The translations under genes and the position numbers were made by a program. Positions 17,799 through 25,415 of a DNA stretch of 39,084 nucleotides are shown piece after piece. The notes beneath the pieces are model-generated. The model was not told where the DNA came from. It saw only the letters and a list, made by a program, of their open reading frames with translations, and searched no databases. Source of the stretch: Centipeda infelix ATCC 43532. GTDB lineage: Bacteria > Bacillota > Negativicutes > Selenomonadales > Selenomonadaceae. The stretch is from positions 546,585 to 585,668 of the forward strand of contig NZ_JH376798.1 in the NCBI RefSeq assembly GCF_000234095.1, in the 5' to 3' direction. The stretch's first letter is position 1. Every line of letters starts with the position of its first letter.

Positions 17799-19500
17799 GG
17801 GGGATCTCCTGATAGGTATACGTTTGGTTTGATAGGTGGAGCTCCCTGTCATGAAGGGCAAAAAGGGTCGAGCGATGTCCGACGCTGATGATGCTTGCGT
17901 TGGGGAGTTCCTGATATAAGAGTTGATAAAGAGCGTGTTCGCGTGCCTCATCGAGGGCAGATGTCGCCTCGTCGAGGAAGATCCAGTCGGGGCGGATGAG
18001 CAGGATGCGGGCAAAGGCAAGCCGCTGCTGTTCGCCGAGCGAGAGGATGCGGCTCCAGTCGTCCACATCGTCGAGCCGTGCGGCGAAATGATCCATTCCG
18101 ACCAGCTTTAGGATGCGTGCAATCTCCTCATCGGATGCCGCCGCTGTGCGCGGATAGGAGAGTGCGCGGCGCAGCGAGCCGAGGACAAGATAGGGGCGTT
18201 GGGGGAGGAAGAGACGCTTCGTCCCGTGCGGCAGGTCGATTGTACCGCTGCCGTACGGCCAGATGCCCGCGAGTGCGCGGAGCAGGGTGCTCTTTCCCGC
18301 ACCTGATGCGCCTGTTACGAGCACATGACTGCCGTGCGCAAAGCGCAGTGTGCACGACGTGAGGAGCGGTACACCGTCCGGCAGATGGATGGACAGATGC
18401 TGCAGCGCGAGCATGTCATCGCTGTGCTCATTTCGTGCAATTTCGCTTGTGACGCGTGCGGACTCCTCCATATGTTCCGTAAAGCCGGAAAGTCGCTGGA
18501 TAACCGCAGCAAGCTCAGCGATCGAGCTATAGGACTCGACGAAGAAGGAGAGTGCGTCCTGCACGCGCCCGAATGCCGAGATCGTCTGCATGAGTCCGCC
18601 GAGTGCCATTTCACCTGCGTAGTAGCGCGGTGCTGCCATGATGAGCGGAAAGATGATTGCGAGCTGGCCGTAGCCGTTGACGTAGAAGTTCAGCAGCTTC
18701 GTGCGGCGCATGAGCCCCCAGTAGTTCTTGATGACGTTTGCAAAGCGCTCCTTGAACCCGATGCCCTCTGCCATTTCACCGCGATAGAATGCGATGCTCT
18801 CGCTGTTTTCGCGCACCCGCATCATGCTGAAACGGAAGTCCGCCTCATAGCGCTGCTGGTCGAAATTCAAACGGATGAGTTTTTTCCCGACGAGATGGAC
18901 GAAGTATGTGCCAAGTCCCGAGTAGAGGAGGGACAACCAGAACATATAACCGTAGATGGTAAACTCTGTGCCGCCGACGGGGACGGTGATCGCGCCCGAG
19001 AGATTCCAGAGCACGACGGCGAAGGCTCCGAGCGTCGTCAGTTGCTTGAGGATGCCGACGAGGAGGGTCAGTGTCAGGCCGACGAACTGGTTGATGTCCT
19101 CGCTGATGCGCTGATCGGGGTTGTCCGTGTCGCTGCGCAGGACTTGCAGACGGTAGTAGACCTGCCCATGCATCCAGCGCGCGAGATATTGCTCCGTCAT
19201 CCATGTGCGCCAGTTGATCGTCAGCATCTGACGAAGATAGACGGCGTAGACGGCAATGACAATGTAGATGAACGCGAGTCCCGTGAACTCACCAATGAGC
19301 GGCCAGAACGATGCCCAGTCATACGCCTGCAGCGCGTCGTAGAAGACGCGGTACCAGTCGTTGATCCGCACGAGCAGATAGACCATGATAAGGTTGAGCG
19401 CGATGACCGAGGTGAGCAGCCCGCGCGCCTTCCATTTTTCGGGCGAACTCCAATATCCTTTGAACAGCTGCCAGAAGCCGCGCAAGAGGGGTAGCTTCAA
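17788..19500 (-). CDS. YddA/SbmA-BacA type ABC transporter (fused TMD-NBD)
   Basis: This 570-residue half-transporter has an N-terminal membrane domain of the ABC_membrane_2 family (about 25-340, with NWRTWMTEQYLARWM and NPDQRISEDINQF, hallmarks of the SbmA/BacA/YddA/ABCD group). Its C-terminal ATPase has Walker A GASGAGKST (397-405), signature LSLGEQQR (487-494), Walker B WIFLDE (506-511) and H-loop His542. Relatives move peptides, cobalamin or long-chain acyl compounds. The start is TTG 19500, eight bases after AAGGAGG; the ATG just upstream is out of frame. It heads the operon, and its stop overlaps the amidase start. Confidence 0.92.
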   Translation of the reverse strand: MKLPLLRGFWQLFKGYWSSPEKWKARGLLTSVIALNLIMVYLLVRINDWYRVFYDALQAYDWASFWPLIGEFTGLAFIYIVIAVYAVYLRQMLTINWRTWMTEQYLARWMHGQVYYRLQVLRSDTDNPDQRISEDINQFVGLTLTLLVGILKQLTTLGAFAVVLWNLSGAITVPVGGTEFTIYGYMFWLSLLYSGLGTYFVHLVGKKLIRLNFDQQRYEADFRFSMMRVRENSESIAFYRGEMAEGIGFKERFANVIKNYWGLMRRTKLLNFYVNGYGQLAIIFPLIMAAPRYYAGEMALGGLMQTISAFGRVQDALSFFVESYSSIAELAAVIQRLSGFTEHMEESARVTSEIARNEHSDDMLALQHLSIHLPDGVPLLTSCTLRFAHGSHVLVTGASGAGKSTLLRALAGIWPYGSGTIDLPHGTKRLFLPQRPYLVLGSLRRALSYPRTAAASDEEIARILKLVGMDHFAARLDDVDDWSRILSLGEQQRLAFARILLIRPDWIFLDEATSALDEAREHALYQLLYQELPNASIISVGHRSTLFALHDRELHLSNQTYTYQEIPHES

Positions 19501-19532
19501 AACACATCCTCCTTCATGAAAGAACGGCTTTC

Positions 19533-19561
19533 ATTATAGTATTTTTTTTCATGGTCTGCAA
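19533..19561 (-). promoter_or_regulatory. Promoter of the ABC transporter operon
   Basis: On the minus strand TTGCAG (19556-19561) and a consensus TATAAT (19533-19538) are spaced by 17 bases, with AAGGAGG and the TTG start downstream. Confidence 0.75.
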
Positions 19562-19605
19562 GACGTATGGCAGGGATAAGAAAGATATAATGAAAACAGT
19601 TATCG

Positions 19606-19634
19606 TTGACGGGAATAAAAATATGTAGTAGAAT
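19606..19634 (+). promoter_or_regulatory. Promoter of the exbB/exbD-like operon
   Basis: TTGACG (19606-19611) and TAGAAT (19629-19634) have 17-base spacing. The start codon is at 19696, preceded by AAGGAAGGAAAG. Confidence 0.65.
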
Positions 19635-19695
19635 AAGTGCATTTATGATGGATGGCTTGGATGATCGCGGTTCAAAAGGAAGGAAAGATTGAAGA

Positions 19696-20385
19696 ATGGA
19701 TTTTATTGCACAGGGGCTTGAATTTTTTCGGCAGGGTGGGCTGGTCATGTACTTCCTGCTCGCAGCATCGATCTTTGTCGTATTCATCGGCATTGAGCGT
19801 GCGTTCTACTTCGCGCGCATGGATGCGGGGCGTGCGTTCGCACATGATTTTATGCTGCATATCGCAAATGGCAGATACAAGGACGCTGTCACGCTGACGG
19901 ATGAAAAACGCGGCGCGATTGCAGATATCCTGTTCAGTGCGATCTCGAAGAACAGCAAGAACTCGCGCAAGATGTCCTCCTACATGGAGATCCAGTCGGG
20001 CATCGCGCTCTCGAAGCTGCGCAACCGTATGTACTATCTGAGCGTCATTGTCACAATGGCACCACTGCTCGGACTCCTCGGTACAATCAGCGGTATGATC
20101 TCGACGTTCAGCGTGTTCAACATCGAGGCGGGGGAACCGAGTGCCATTACGGGTGGTGTCGGTGAGGCCCTGATTGCAACAGCGATGGGCTTGTGTGTTG
20201 CGATCATCGCCCTCTCGGTACACGCGTATTTTTCCCAGCGCATCGAGAATATTGTCACGGATATGGAGATGTGCTTCTCCGCTGCTGAGAGCAACCGCGT
20301 AGAACTGGCGGGTGCAGCGGGGGTCAAGGGCGTGATCGAGACCTCTCTGCATGCGGGAGGAACGGCGGAAGGTGATGAGGCATGA
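19696..20385 (+). CDS. MotA/TolQ/ExbB-type proton channel protein
   Basis: This 229-residue inner-membrane protein has three membrane helices (about 16-36, 113-135 and 155-177). The segments MAPLLGLLGTISGMISTF and GEALIATAMGLCVAIIAL are the conserved core of ExbB/TolQ channels. It forms a proton channel with the ExbD/TolR partner encoded next, powering outer-membrane transport (TonB type) or envelope integrity (Tol type). The ExbD start overlaps its stop (ATGA, 20382-20385). No tonB, tolA or tolB follows, so the energised partner is encoded elsewhere and ExbB versus TolQ cannot be settled here. Confidence 0.92.
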   Translation: MDFIAQGLEFFRQGGLVMYFLLAASIFVVFIGIERAFYFARMDAGRAFAHDFMLHIANGRYKDAVTLTDEKRGAIADILFSAISKNSKNSRKMSSYMEIQSGIALSKLRNRMYYLSVIVTMAPLLGLLGTISGMISTFSVFNIEAGEPSAITGGVGEALIATAMGLCVAIIALSVHAYFSQRIENIVTDMEMCFSAAESNRVELAGAAGVKGVIETSLHAGGTAEGDEA

Positions 20386-20780
20386 GACTGCGCGACAGAA
20401 GGGCATTTGAAAAGCCCGAGGTCATGATTATCCCTATGATCGATATCATGTTCTTCCTGCTCGTGTTCTTTATCATGAGTACGCTCTACATGGTGAACCT
20501 GAAGACCGTGGATGTGAATCTGCCGAAGGCGCAGACGGCACAGACCCAGCTGAACGTGACCTATCTCGTCACTGTACGCAAGGACGGCTCGCTCTGGCTC
20601 GAGGACAAGCAGATTGACGAGGCGACGCTCCTGCGCCGTGCGCGTGCCGAGAGCCAGAAGAACCAGCGCTTCGCCGTTGTCGTCCGCGCGGATGGGGATC
20701 TGAACTACAGTGGTGTCATGGAGCTGCTGGACAAGTTCCGCAAAGAGGGGATCACTCGATTCGGACTTGCGGCGGAATGA
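20382..20780 (+). CDS. ExbD/TolR-type proton channel partner
   Basis: The 132-residue protein has a short cytoplasmic N-terminus and a single membrane helix (about 15-38) containing IPMIDIMFFLLVFF, where the aspartate is the proton-carrying residue of ExbD/TolR. A periplasmic domain of about 95 residues follows, with VRADGDLNYSGVMELLDKFRKEGITRFGL typical of the family. Its start overlaps the channel gene by four bases. It is followed directly by a terminator, so the operon has just two genes. Confidence 0.92.
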   Translation: MRLRDRRAFEKPEVMIIPMIDIMFFLLVFFIMSTLYMVNLKTVDVNLPKAQTAQTQLNVTYLVTVRKDGSLWLEDKQIDEATLLRRARAESQKNQRFAVVVRADGDLNYSGVMELLDKFRKEGITRFGLAAE

Positions 20781-20790
20781 ATGTGTATAT

Positions 20791-20824
20791 GAAAAGACCG
20801 AAGTCATTGCGGCTTCGGTCTTTG
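20791..20824. terminator. Bidirectional terminator between exbD-like and DUF4127 genes
   Basis: AAAGACCGAAG and CTTCGGTCTTT form a perfect 11-bp stem with A and T tracts on both sides. It lies between two converging genes. Confidence 0.88.
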
Positions 20825-20826
20825 TA

Positions 20827-22524
20827 TTACGGGGATATTTCGAGATTCGGATGCGTCTCCATCCGAATCTCAAACGTGCGCGGCCACGGATAGTATGCCG
20901 TGATATTGCTCCGTACCGCACGCAGCCGCATATTGTTTTGCACAAACGGGGTGCGAAATGCGGCAGTGTTCTCATAGTTGCGGATGCGGCGGCTGAGATC
21001 GTTCGTGAGCAGATCGTTTGCCCAGCGCCAGTTGCGCGTGAGGTCGAGATCGGCCGTGTTCTGATAGCCCGCATTGCGGAGTGTATCGTTGACGCGGTCG
21101 ATCGTCTCCTTCAGATAAAATTCGTCCTCTGCGATGCGTCCCGTGAGAAACGCGAGATTTGCATAGGCGGCACGCGCACGCTCCTTCGTGTTTTCAGCCC
21201 TCTCGATAGCACAGTGATAGAGCACAGCCTGCGCGAGTGCCGTGCCGATCGCGTTGCTCGCCGTGTTCCATCCTGCATATGCCGTGAGTGCATTTACGGG
21301 CACATTCTTTTCCACCAGAATCGGAAGCAGCGTCTCCTCCGCATGGAAGTGACGCGAGAGATCGACAAGGGCTGCGGGTGTCCCTGCTGCCAGCATATCC
21401 TTGACGGCGGCTGCGGCGGGGGCACGCGTGCCGAGCGTATCCGCACCGCTGTCCCCCGCAGAGATGAGGAGGGTAAGGTCGCTGCTCGTGTCATCCTCTG
21501 CGGGAACTGCACCAAGCATTGCAATCTTCTCCCGCGCCGTCACATCGTTCGAGACCGCCATAAACGGGAAAATCATATCTGCCATATCCGCCCGCGCATA
21601 GCACAGGGCGATGCGCGGAGCTGTGCCGCCGCGTGCACCTAGCTCATCCACGGAGAGCCGTGCAAGCATGGAAAGCGCGATCTCGTCCGCGCCGTGCACG
21701 ATCATCGCCCGCTCTTGGGCGATGTTTTTTTTTGCAAGCAGGGCGGCAAGCTCCTTTTTTTTCAGATTGCCGACGGAGTACTCCTCGCCGTCGTCCTGCC
21801 CGAGGATGAGGCGCGTGAGCACCCCCTCCTCCGTGAGCTCGATGAGCATGGAGGCGAGTGCCGTGCTCTCGTCGAAGTGCGCGAGATACTTTTTCAGATC
21901 ATCGGGGGGGAACTCTCCGCGCAGCCTCTCCATCTCGTCCTCATCGACGGGCAGCCCCTCACCCGCGCGTCCGAGGAGACGTGCATAGGCGAGCAGGGTG
22001 CGTCGCTCGCGCCAGCCATCGATCCCGTCCTGCGGAATCGCACGCGGCAGGATGTAAAACGCGTGCAGGGGCACATTCGGGTGCGCCGTGTGCAGCGTGT
22101 GCAGATATGTGGCAAGCGCGTCAATATCGGCATGAGAAATATGTGCCTCACGTGCCGCAAGCAGCCCCCCCGAGAGCAGCTGATCGACCGAGAGGATGAC
22201 AGCGTCGGCGTTTTCCATATTCTCTGCAAGCCAACGGCGCATCTCCGTTGTCTCGCCAGGCTTTGAATAGTAGTCCATATACTCCGTCGGCGGCGTTACA
22301 ATTTCGCGCCCGATGATCTTCCCGCCGTTTATGACAAACTCTCGGCACGGCGGACGCGAGTCGAGCGGCACCAGGAGAATCGGTCGCTTCCCCGCATCAT
22401 GCTCCATTTCCGTCGCAGCGGACAGCGTGCGCCACTCACCGACAGGTGTCAGATGGAATACGAAGTGAAAGAGAAGGAGAAAGAGCATAAGAAAAGCGGC
22501 GACAATCCCGAAATCCTTTCGCAT
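20827..22524 (-). CDS. DUF4127 family protein
   Basis: This protein of about 565 residues has one N-terminal membrane helix or uncleaved signal (about 5-25) and a long soluble domain. LLVPLDSRPPCREF near residue 50, SVDQLLSGGLLAAR and YAGWNTASNAIGTALA are the recognisable signatures of DUF4127, a family without an assigned reaction. The conserved Asp/Arg/Cys and Gln-rich motifs suggest an enzyme facing the outside of the inner membrane, but I cannot name a substrate. The start ATG 22524 has GAGAAGG eight bases upstream; an in-frame TTG at 22554 has no ribosome site. It is a single-gene unit with its own promoter and a shared terminator. Confidence 0.87.
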   Translation of the reverse strand: MRKDFGIVAAFLMLFLLLFHFVFHLTPVGEWRTLSAATEMEHDAGKRPILLVPLDSRPPCREFVINGGKIIGREIVTPPTEYMDYYSKPGETTEMRRWLAENMENADAVILSVDQLLSGGLLAAREAHISHADIDALATYLHTLHTAHPNVPLHAFYILPRAIPQDGIDGWRERRTLLAYARLLGRAGEGLPVDEDEMERLRGEFPPDDLKKYLAHFDESTALASMLIELTEEGVLTRLILGQDDGEEYSVGNLKKKELAALLAKKNIAQERAMIVHGADEIALSMLARLSVDELGARGGTAPRIALCYARADMADMIFPFMAVSNDVTAREKIAMLGAVPAEDDTSSDLTLLISAGDSGADTLGTRAPAAAAVKDMLAAGTPAALVDLSRHFHAEETLLPILVEKNVPVNALTAYAGWNTASNAIGTALAQAVLYHCAIERAENTKERARAAYANLAFLTGRIAEDEFYLKETIDRVNDTLRNAGYQNTADLDLTRNWRWANDLLTNDLSRRIRNYENTAAFRTPFVQNNMRLRAVRSNITAYYPWPRTFEIRMETHPNLEISP

Positions 22525-22571
22525 ACGGCAGCCTTCTCTCTTTTGTTGCGTCAATCGTTTCCATCAGAAGT

Positions 22572-22600
22572 ATTTTACTGGATACTGTTCTGTTCCGCAA
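22572..22600 (-). promoter_or_regulatory. Promoter of the DUF4127 gene
   Basis: On the minus strand TTGCGG (22595-22600) and TAAAAT (22572-22577) have 17-base spacing, about 45 bases before the chosen start. Confidence 0.6.
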
Positions 22601-22792
22601 TCCCATGTTTGCTGTCGAATTGATTTTCCCCGTGAAAAAGTGCAGGGAAAAATGCATAAAATCATACGCAGTGCATGGTAAAATGTGACCACAGCAAAAG
22701 AAGATGCTTTGTTTCATGACCCATGGCGTGGGTATATTTGTGGCAGCCGATTCTTTTTTTGCGCGCATTGCCGAACTGAGAATGTCGACCGG

Positions 22793-22822
22793 TTGAAATG
22801 CAAATGCAAATTGTGGTAGAAT
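22793..22822 (+). promoter_or_regulatory. Promoter of rsmD-coaD genes
   Basis: TTGAAA (22793-22798) and TAGAAT (22817-22822) are separated by 18 bases. GGGAGG and ATG 22858 follow. Confidence 0.65.
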
Positions 22823-22857
22823 AGGAAAGTCCATAGTAAAATGGTGGGAGGAATGCG

Positions 22858-23412
22858 ATGCGGATCATTACGGGCAGTGCACGCGGCGTACGTCTGAAAT
22901 CCCCTGCGGGGGACGGGACGCGTCCGACGGCTGACCGCACGCGCGAGGCTCTCTTTAGTATGTTGGGCGCGCGGGTGTATGATGCGCAGGTACTCGATCT
23001 CTTTGCGGGGACGGGGGCGCTTGCCCTTGAGGCACTCTCGCGTGGAGCGGCGAGTGCTGTGCTTGTGGATCGCACAACGTATGCCATCTTGCAGGAAAAT
23101 GTCCGTCGGACGAAGATGGAGGATTGCGCGGAGATTCGGCGCGGCGATGTCTACGATCACGTCGTGGTACTCGCGCGTGAGGGGCATGCGTTTGATCTCA
23201 TTTTTGCCGATCCGCCGTATGCGTGCGGCGCCAATGTCCGCGTGCTTGCTGCGGTGGATGCAGCGACACTGCTGTCAGCGGACGGCCTTTTTGTTCTCGA
23301 GCAGGGGGCGGGGGAGACGATCATCGAGCACAGTGGCAGTCTCTCTCTCGTGCGTGAGCGACGCTACGGTGCGGCACGCATATGCTTTTATGCCGAGGAG
23401 GTGCGGGAATGA
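22858..23412 (+). CDS. rsmD: 16S rRNA (guanine966-N2)-methyltransferase RsmD
   Basis: This 184-residue SAM-dependent methyltransferase methylates G966 of 16S rRNA in the assembling 30S subunit. Visible signs are the N-terminal MRIITGSARG and RPTADRTREALFSML segments, SAM-binding VLDLFAGTGALALEALSRGA (about 44-63), and the catalytic ADPPY motif (about 119-123). GGGAGG precedes the ATG. The stop overlaps the coaD start (ATGA, 23409-23412). The rsmD-coaD pairing is common in Firmicutes and supports both calls. Confidence 0.95.
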   Translation: MRIITGSARGVRLKSPAGDGTRPTADRTREALFSMLGARVYDAQVLDLFAGTGALALEALSRGAASAVLVDRTTYAILQENVRRTKMEDCAEIRRGDVYDHVVVLAREGHAFDLIFADPPYACGANVRVLAAVDAATLLSADGLFVLEQGAGETIIEHSGSLSLVRERRYGAARICFYAEEVRE

Positions 23413-23903
23413 GACGTGCGGTTTTTGCGGGCAGCTTCGACCCCGTGACGACGGGGCATATTGATATTGTGGAGCGTGCGGCGGCGATGTTTGACGAGCT
23501 CATTGTCTGCATTTTTCATAATATCCAGAAGGAGGGCTGTTTTCCTCTGGACGACCGCGTACAATTTCTGAAGAAGGCGGTCGCACACGTTCCAAATACG
23601 CGTGTGGATGTGTTCTCCGGGCTGCTGACGGATTATATGAAGCAGCAGAATGCAAGCGTTGTTGTACGCGGGCTGCGCTCGGTGAAGGACTTCGAGTACG
23701 AGGAGAATCACGCTGCGATGGTTCGGCATCTCATGCCAGAGAGTGATACGATATTTTTGCTGACGCGTCCCGATCTGACCTTTGTCAGTTCCTCGGGGGT
23801 GCGTGAGCTGATCCGCTTCCGCGCTCCGGTGCAGGGGATTGTGCCGCCGGCGGTGGAGCAGGCGATTTTGAAGCTGTATGACCAAAAGTCATTGCGGGGA
23901 TAA
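23409..23903 (+). CDS. coaD: Phosphopantetheine adenylyltransferase
   Basis: This 164-residue cytosolic enzyme makes dephospho-CoA from 4'-phosphopantetheine and ATP, the penultimate step of CoA synthesis. The nucleotidyltransferase signature is at the start (AVFAGSFDPVTTGHIDIVERA, holding the TxGH motif), with VVRGLRSVKDFEYE and FVSSSGVREL later, all typical of CoaD. ATG 23409 overlaps the rsmD stop by four bases; an upstream in-frame start at 23382 lacks support. CoA supply fits the acyl-carrier and fatty-acid genes downstream. Confidence 0.96.
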   Translation: MRRAVFAGSFDPVTTGHIDIVERAAAMFDELIVCIFHNIQKEGCFPLDDRVQFLKKAVAHVPNTRVDVFSGLLTDYMKQQNASVVVRGLRSVKDFEYEENHAAMVRHLMPESDTIFLLTRPDLTFVSSSGVRELIRFRAPVQGIVPPAVEQAILKLYDQKSLRG

Positions 23904-23937
23904 TACCTCGGGGTGTGCAGGAAAAGGAGATAGATTT

Positions 23938-24477
23938 ATGGCAGTAGTTGACACGCTGAAAAAGCTGGAAGATCTCGTTGCGGATGCTTCCCACCTCCCG
24001 TTCAGCGACAAGGCTCTTGTAAACGATGATGAGATTGTGCATCTCGTGGAGGAGCTGCGCATGGATCTCCCGAAGGAGCTGAACCGTGCGGCGGAGATCA
24101 TGCAGGAGCAGGAGAATATCATCAGTCGCGCACGCGAGGAGGCAAAGGAGATTGTCGACGCGGCGCAGTCCCGCGCGAATCAGCTCCTCGAGGACAGCGA
24201 GATCGTGATCCAGGCGAAGGAGCGTGCGCGTGCGATCATGCAGCAGACACAGGATCAGGCACGCGAGATCATGGAGCAGGCACAGACGGGGGCTGCACGC
24301 CTGCAGAGCGATGCAGATGCCTACGCAAATCAGGTGTTCGAGCAGCTGATCGCCCACGTCGGCAGTACGTTCAAGGGGGTCCAGCAGGCGGAGATGGGGC
24401 TGAATCAGGCGATGAATGTTCTGCGTACGGCGAAGGCGCAGATGAACGCACCGCAGGAGGATGTATCGAATCTCTGA
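23938..24477 (+). CDS. Coiled-coil protein (DivIVA/ATPase-E-like)
   Basis: This 179-residue, almost wholly helical protein is rich in Glu, Gln, Ala and Arg. A short N-terminal segment (1-60) leads into a long coiled coil (about 60-150, with AREEAKEIVDAAQSRANQLL and ARAIMQQTQDQAREIMEQA) and a helical C-terminus. Such proteins are often annotated as ATPase or DivIVA-like in Negativicutes, but no nucleotide-binding motif is present. ATG 23938 follows AAAAGGAGA; the open frame starting at 23878 overlaps coaD without support. It is probably structural, perhaps linked to division or the envelope. The exact role is unknown. Confidence 0.8.
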   Translation: MAVVDTLKKLEDLVADASHLPFSDKALVNDDEIVHLVEELRMDLPKELNRAAEIMQEQENIISRAREEAKEIVDAAQSRANQLLEDSEIVIQAKERARAIMQQTQDQAREIMEQAQTGAARLQSDADAYANQVFEQLIAHVGSTFKGVQQAEMGLNQAMNVLRTAKAQMNAPQEDVSNL

Positions 24478-24486
24478 AAACGCTCC

Positions 24487-24515
24487 TTGACAATGCCGAA
24501 AACCGCCGCTATAAT
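24487..24515 (+). promoter_or_regulatory. Consensus sigma-70 promoter before yceD-rpmF
   Basis: TTGACA (24487-24492), a 17-base spacer and TATAAT (24510-24515) match the consensus exactly. Transcription should start near 24521-24523, only about 11 bases before ATG 24533. The leader would then be too short to hold a full upstream ribosome site. Confidence 0.9.
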
Positions 24516-24532
24516 GTGAAAGGTCATGCGTC

Positions 24533-25033
24533 ATGATAAAGTTGGATGTCGTGGAGACGGCATTTCCTCTCGGTGAGAGCCGTGCGTTTTCGTTTACAGT
24601 TGCGCCGGAATCGCTTGCCCAGGGGGCGGATATGCAGCAGTTTCGCGGGGAGATCCGCGTCGATGGCACGGTGATGAACACGGGTTCGTCGCTGCGCGTT
24701 TCGGGAACGGTTGCAGCATGTCGACACTTTGTCTGTGACCGTTGTCTCGCTGAGGGAGAGCGGCCGATTGCGCTTGACTTTTCTGAGGACTATGCGAAGA
24801 CCCCGGGAGAAGCGGATGAGACGGCGTTTTACGATGGCGAGTCCATTGTTCTGGACGATCTCGTGCGCGACACCCTCCTTGTGGCTGAGCCGCTGCGTGA
24901 GCTGTGTAAGTCTGATTGCAAGGGGCTCTGTCCGGTCTGTGGGCAGAACCTGAACGAGGGAATGTGCGGATGTGATACGTTCGTGCCCGATCCCCGTCTG
25001 GCGGCTTTAGAAAGCCTACTCCAAAACGATTAA
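24533..25033 (+). CDS. yceD: YceD/DUF177 family protein
   Basis: This 166-residue protein of the YceD (DUF177) family is nearly always encoded before rpmF. In bacteria it is tied to 23S rRNA accumulation and large-subunit assembly. Its mid-region CDRC (about 64-67) and the C-terminal CKSDCKGLCPVCGQ segment (about 123-136) plus CGCD (near 144-147) are typical and look zinc-binding. The stop is 15 bases before rpmF, and a consensus promoter precedes it, so yceD-rpmF is one strongly transcribed unit. Confidence 0.9.
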   Translation: MIKLDVVETAFPLGESRAFSFTVAPESLAQGADMQQFRGEIRVDGTVMNTGSSLRVSGTVAACRHFVCDRCLAEGERPIALDFSEDYAKTPGEADETAFYDGESIVLDDLVRDTLLVAEPLRELCKSDCKGLCPVCGQNLNEGMCGCDTFVPDPRLAALESLLQND

Positions 25034-25048
25034 GGAGGTGTATCCAAA

Positions 25049-25228
25049 GTGGCAGTACCAAAGAGAAAAACATCGAAAGCACGCCGTGACCGCCGTCGTG
25101 CAAACTGGAAGCTCGAAGCGCCGCACTATGTATCGTGCCCGCAGTGTCATGAGCCGAAGCTCCCGCATCATGTGTGCATGGAATGCGGCTATTATGACGG
25201 AAAACCTGTGGCCGAGGCGGCTGAATGA
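25049..25228 (+). CDS. rpmF: 50S ribosomal protein L32
   Basis: This 59-residue ribosomal protein begins (M)[19 protein letters not shown], the classic L32 start. It carries a zinc ribbon with CPQC (30-33) and CMEC (43-46), and ends in Ala/Glu-rich residues. The start codon is GTG 25049, eight bases after AAGGAGGTG, a near-full anti-16S match. It follows yceD as usual, and a terminator comes 10 bases after the stop. Confidence 0.97.
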   Translation: MAVPKRKTSKARRDRRRANWKLEAPHYVSCPQCHEPKLPHHVCMECGYYDGKPVAEAAE

Positions 25229-25237
25229 GAACCATCG

Positions 25238-25287
25238 GAGCTGTTGCAGGAAGTCTGTGGACTTTTTGCAGCAGCTCTTTTATTTTT
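25238..25287 (+). terminator. Terminator after rpmF
   Basis: GAGCTGTTGCA pairs with TGCAGCAGCTC, followed by TTTTATTTTTA. The CTGTTGCA stem core resembles the stems at 145 and 14563. Confidence 0.85.
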
Positions 25288-25299
25288 AATCCAATCCTC

Positions 25300-25328
25300 T
25301 TGCAATTCGTTTTAGTACCTAGTATAAT
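25300..25328 (+). promoter_or_regulatory. Promoter of the fapR-plsX-fab operon
   Basis: TTGCAA (25300-25305) and TATAAT (25323-25328) are spaced by 17 bases. The leader to ATG 25416 is about 80 bases and contains a half-site GGTACTAAA at 25350-25358. Confidence 0.8.
25312..25327. promoter_or_regulatory. FapR operator overlapping the -10 box
   Basis: TTAGTACCTAGTATAA is an imperfect palindrome that fits the known FapR box (TTAGTA-CC-TAGTATAA type) and covers the spacer and most of the -10 element. FapR bound here would block polymerase, and malonyl-CoA would release it. As fapR is the first gene, the loop is autoregulatory. Confidence 0.88.
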
Positions 25329-25415
25329 GCTCTCATGCTGATAGCAGCAGGTACTAAAAACAACGAATACTATGATATATACGTCCGCGCATAGGTTCGG
25401 GAGAGGGGTGGCGTG

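Larger units (their letters stand above)
22525..22857. other. Divergent intergenic region between DUF4127 and rsmD
   Basis: These 333 bases hold two promoters, at 22572-22600 (minus) and 22793-22822 (plus). I see no open frame with a ribosome site, no RNA gene and no repeat of the two element families found elsewhere. A loose inverted pair (ATGCAT and TGCAT) lies around 22650-22675, with no function that I can assign. Confidence 0.5.
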
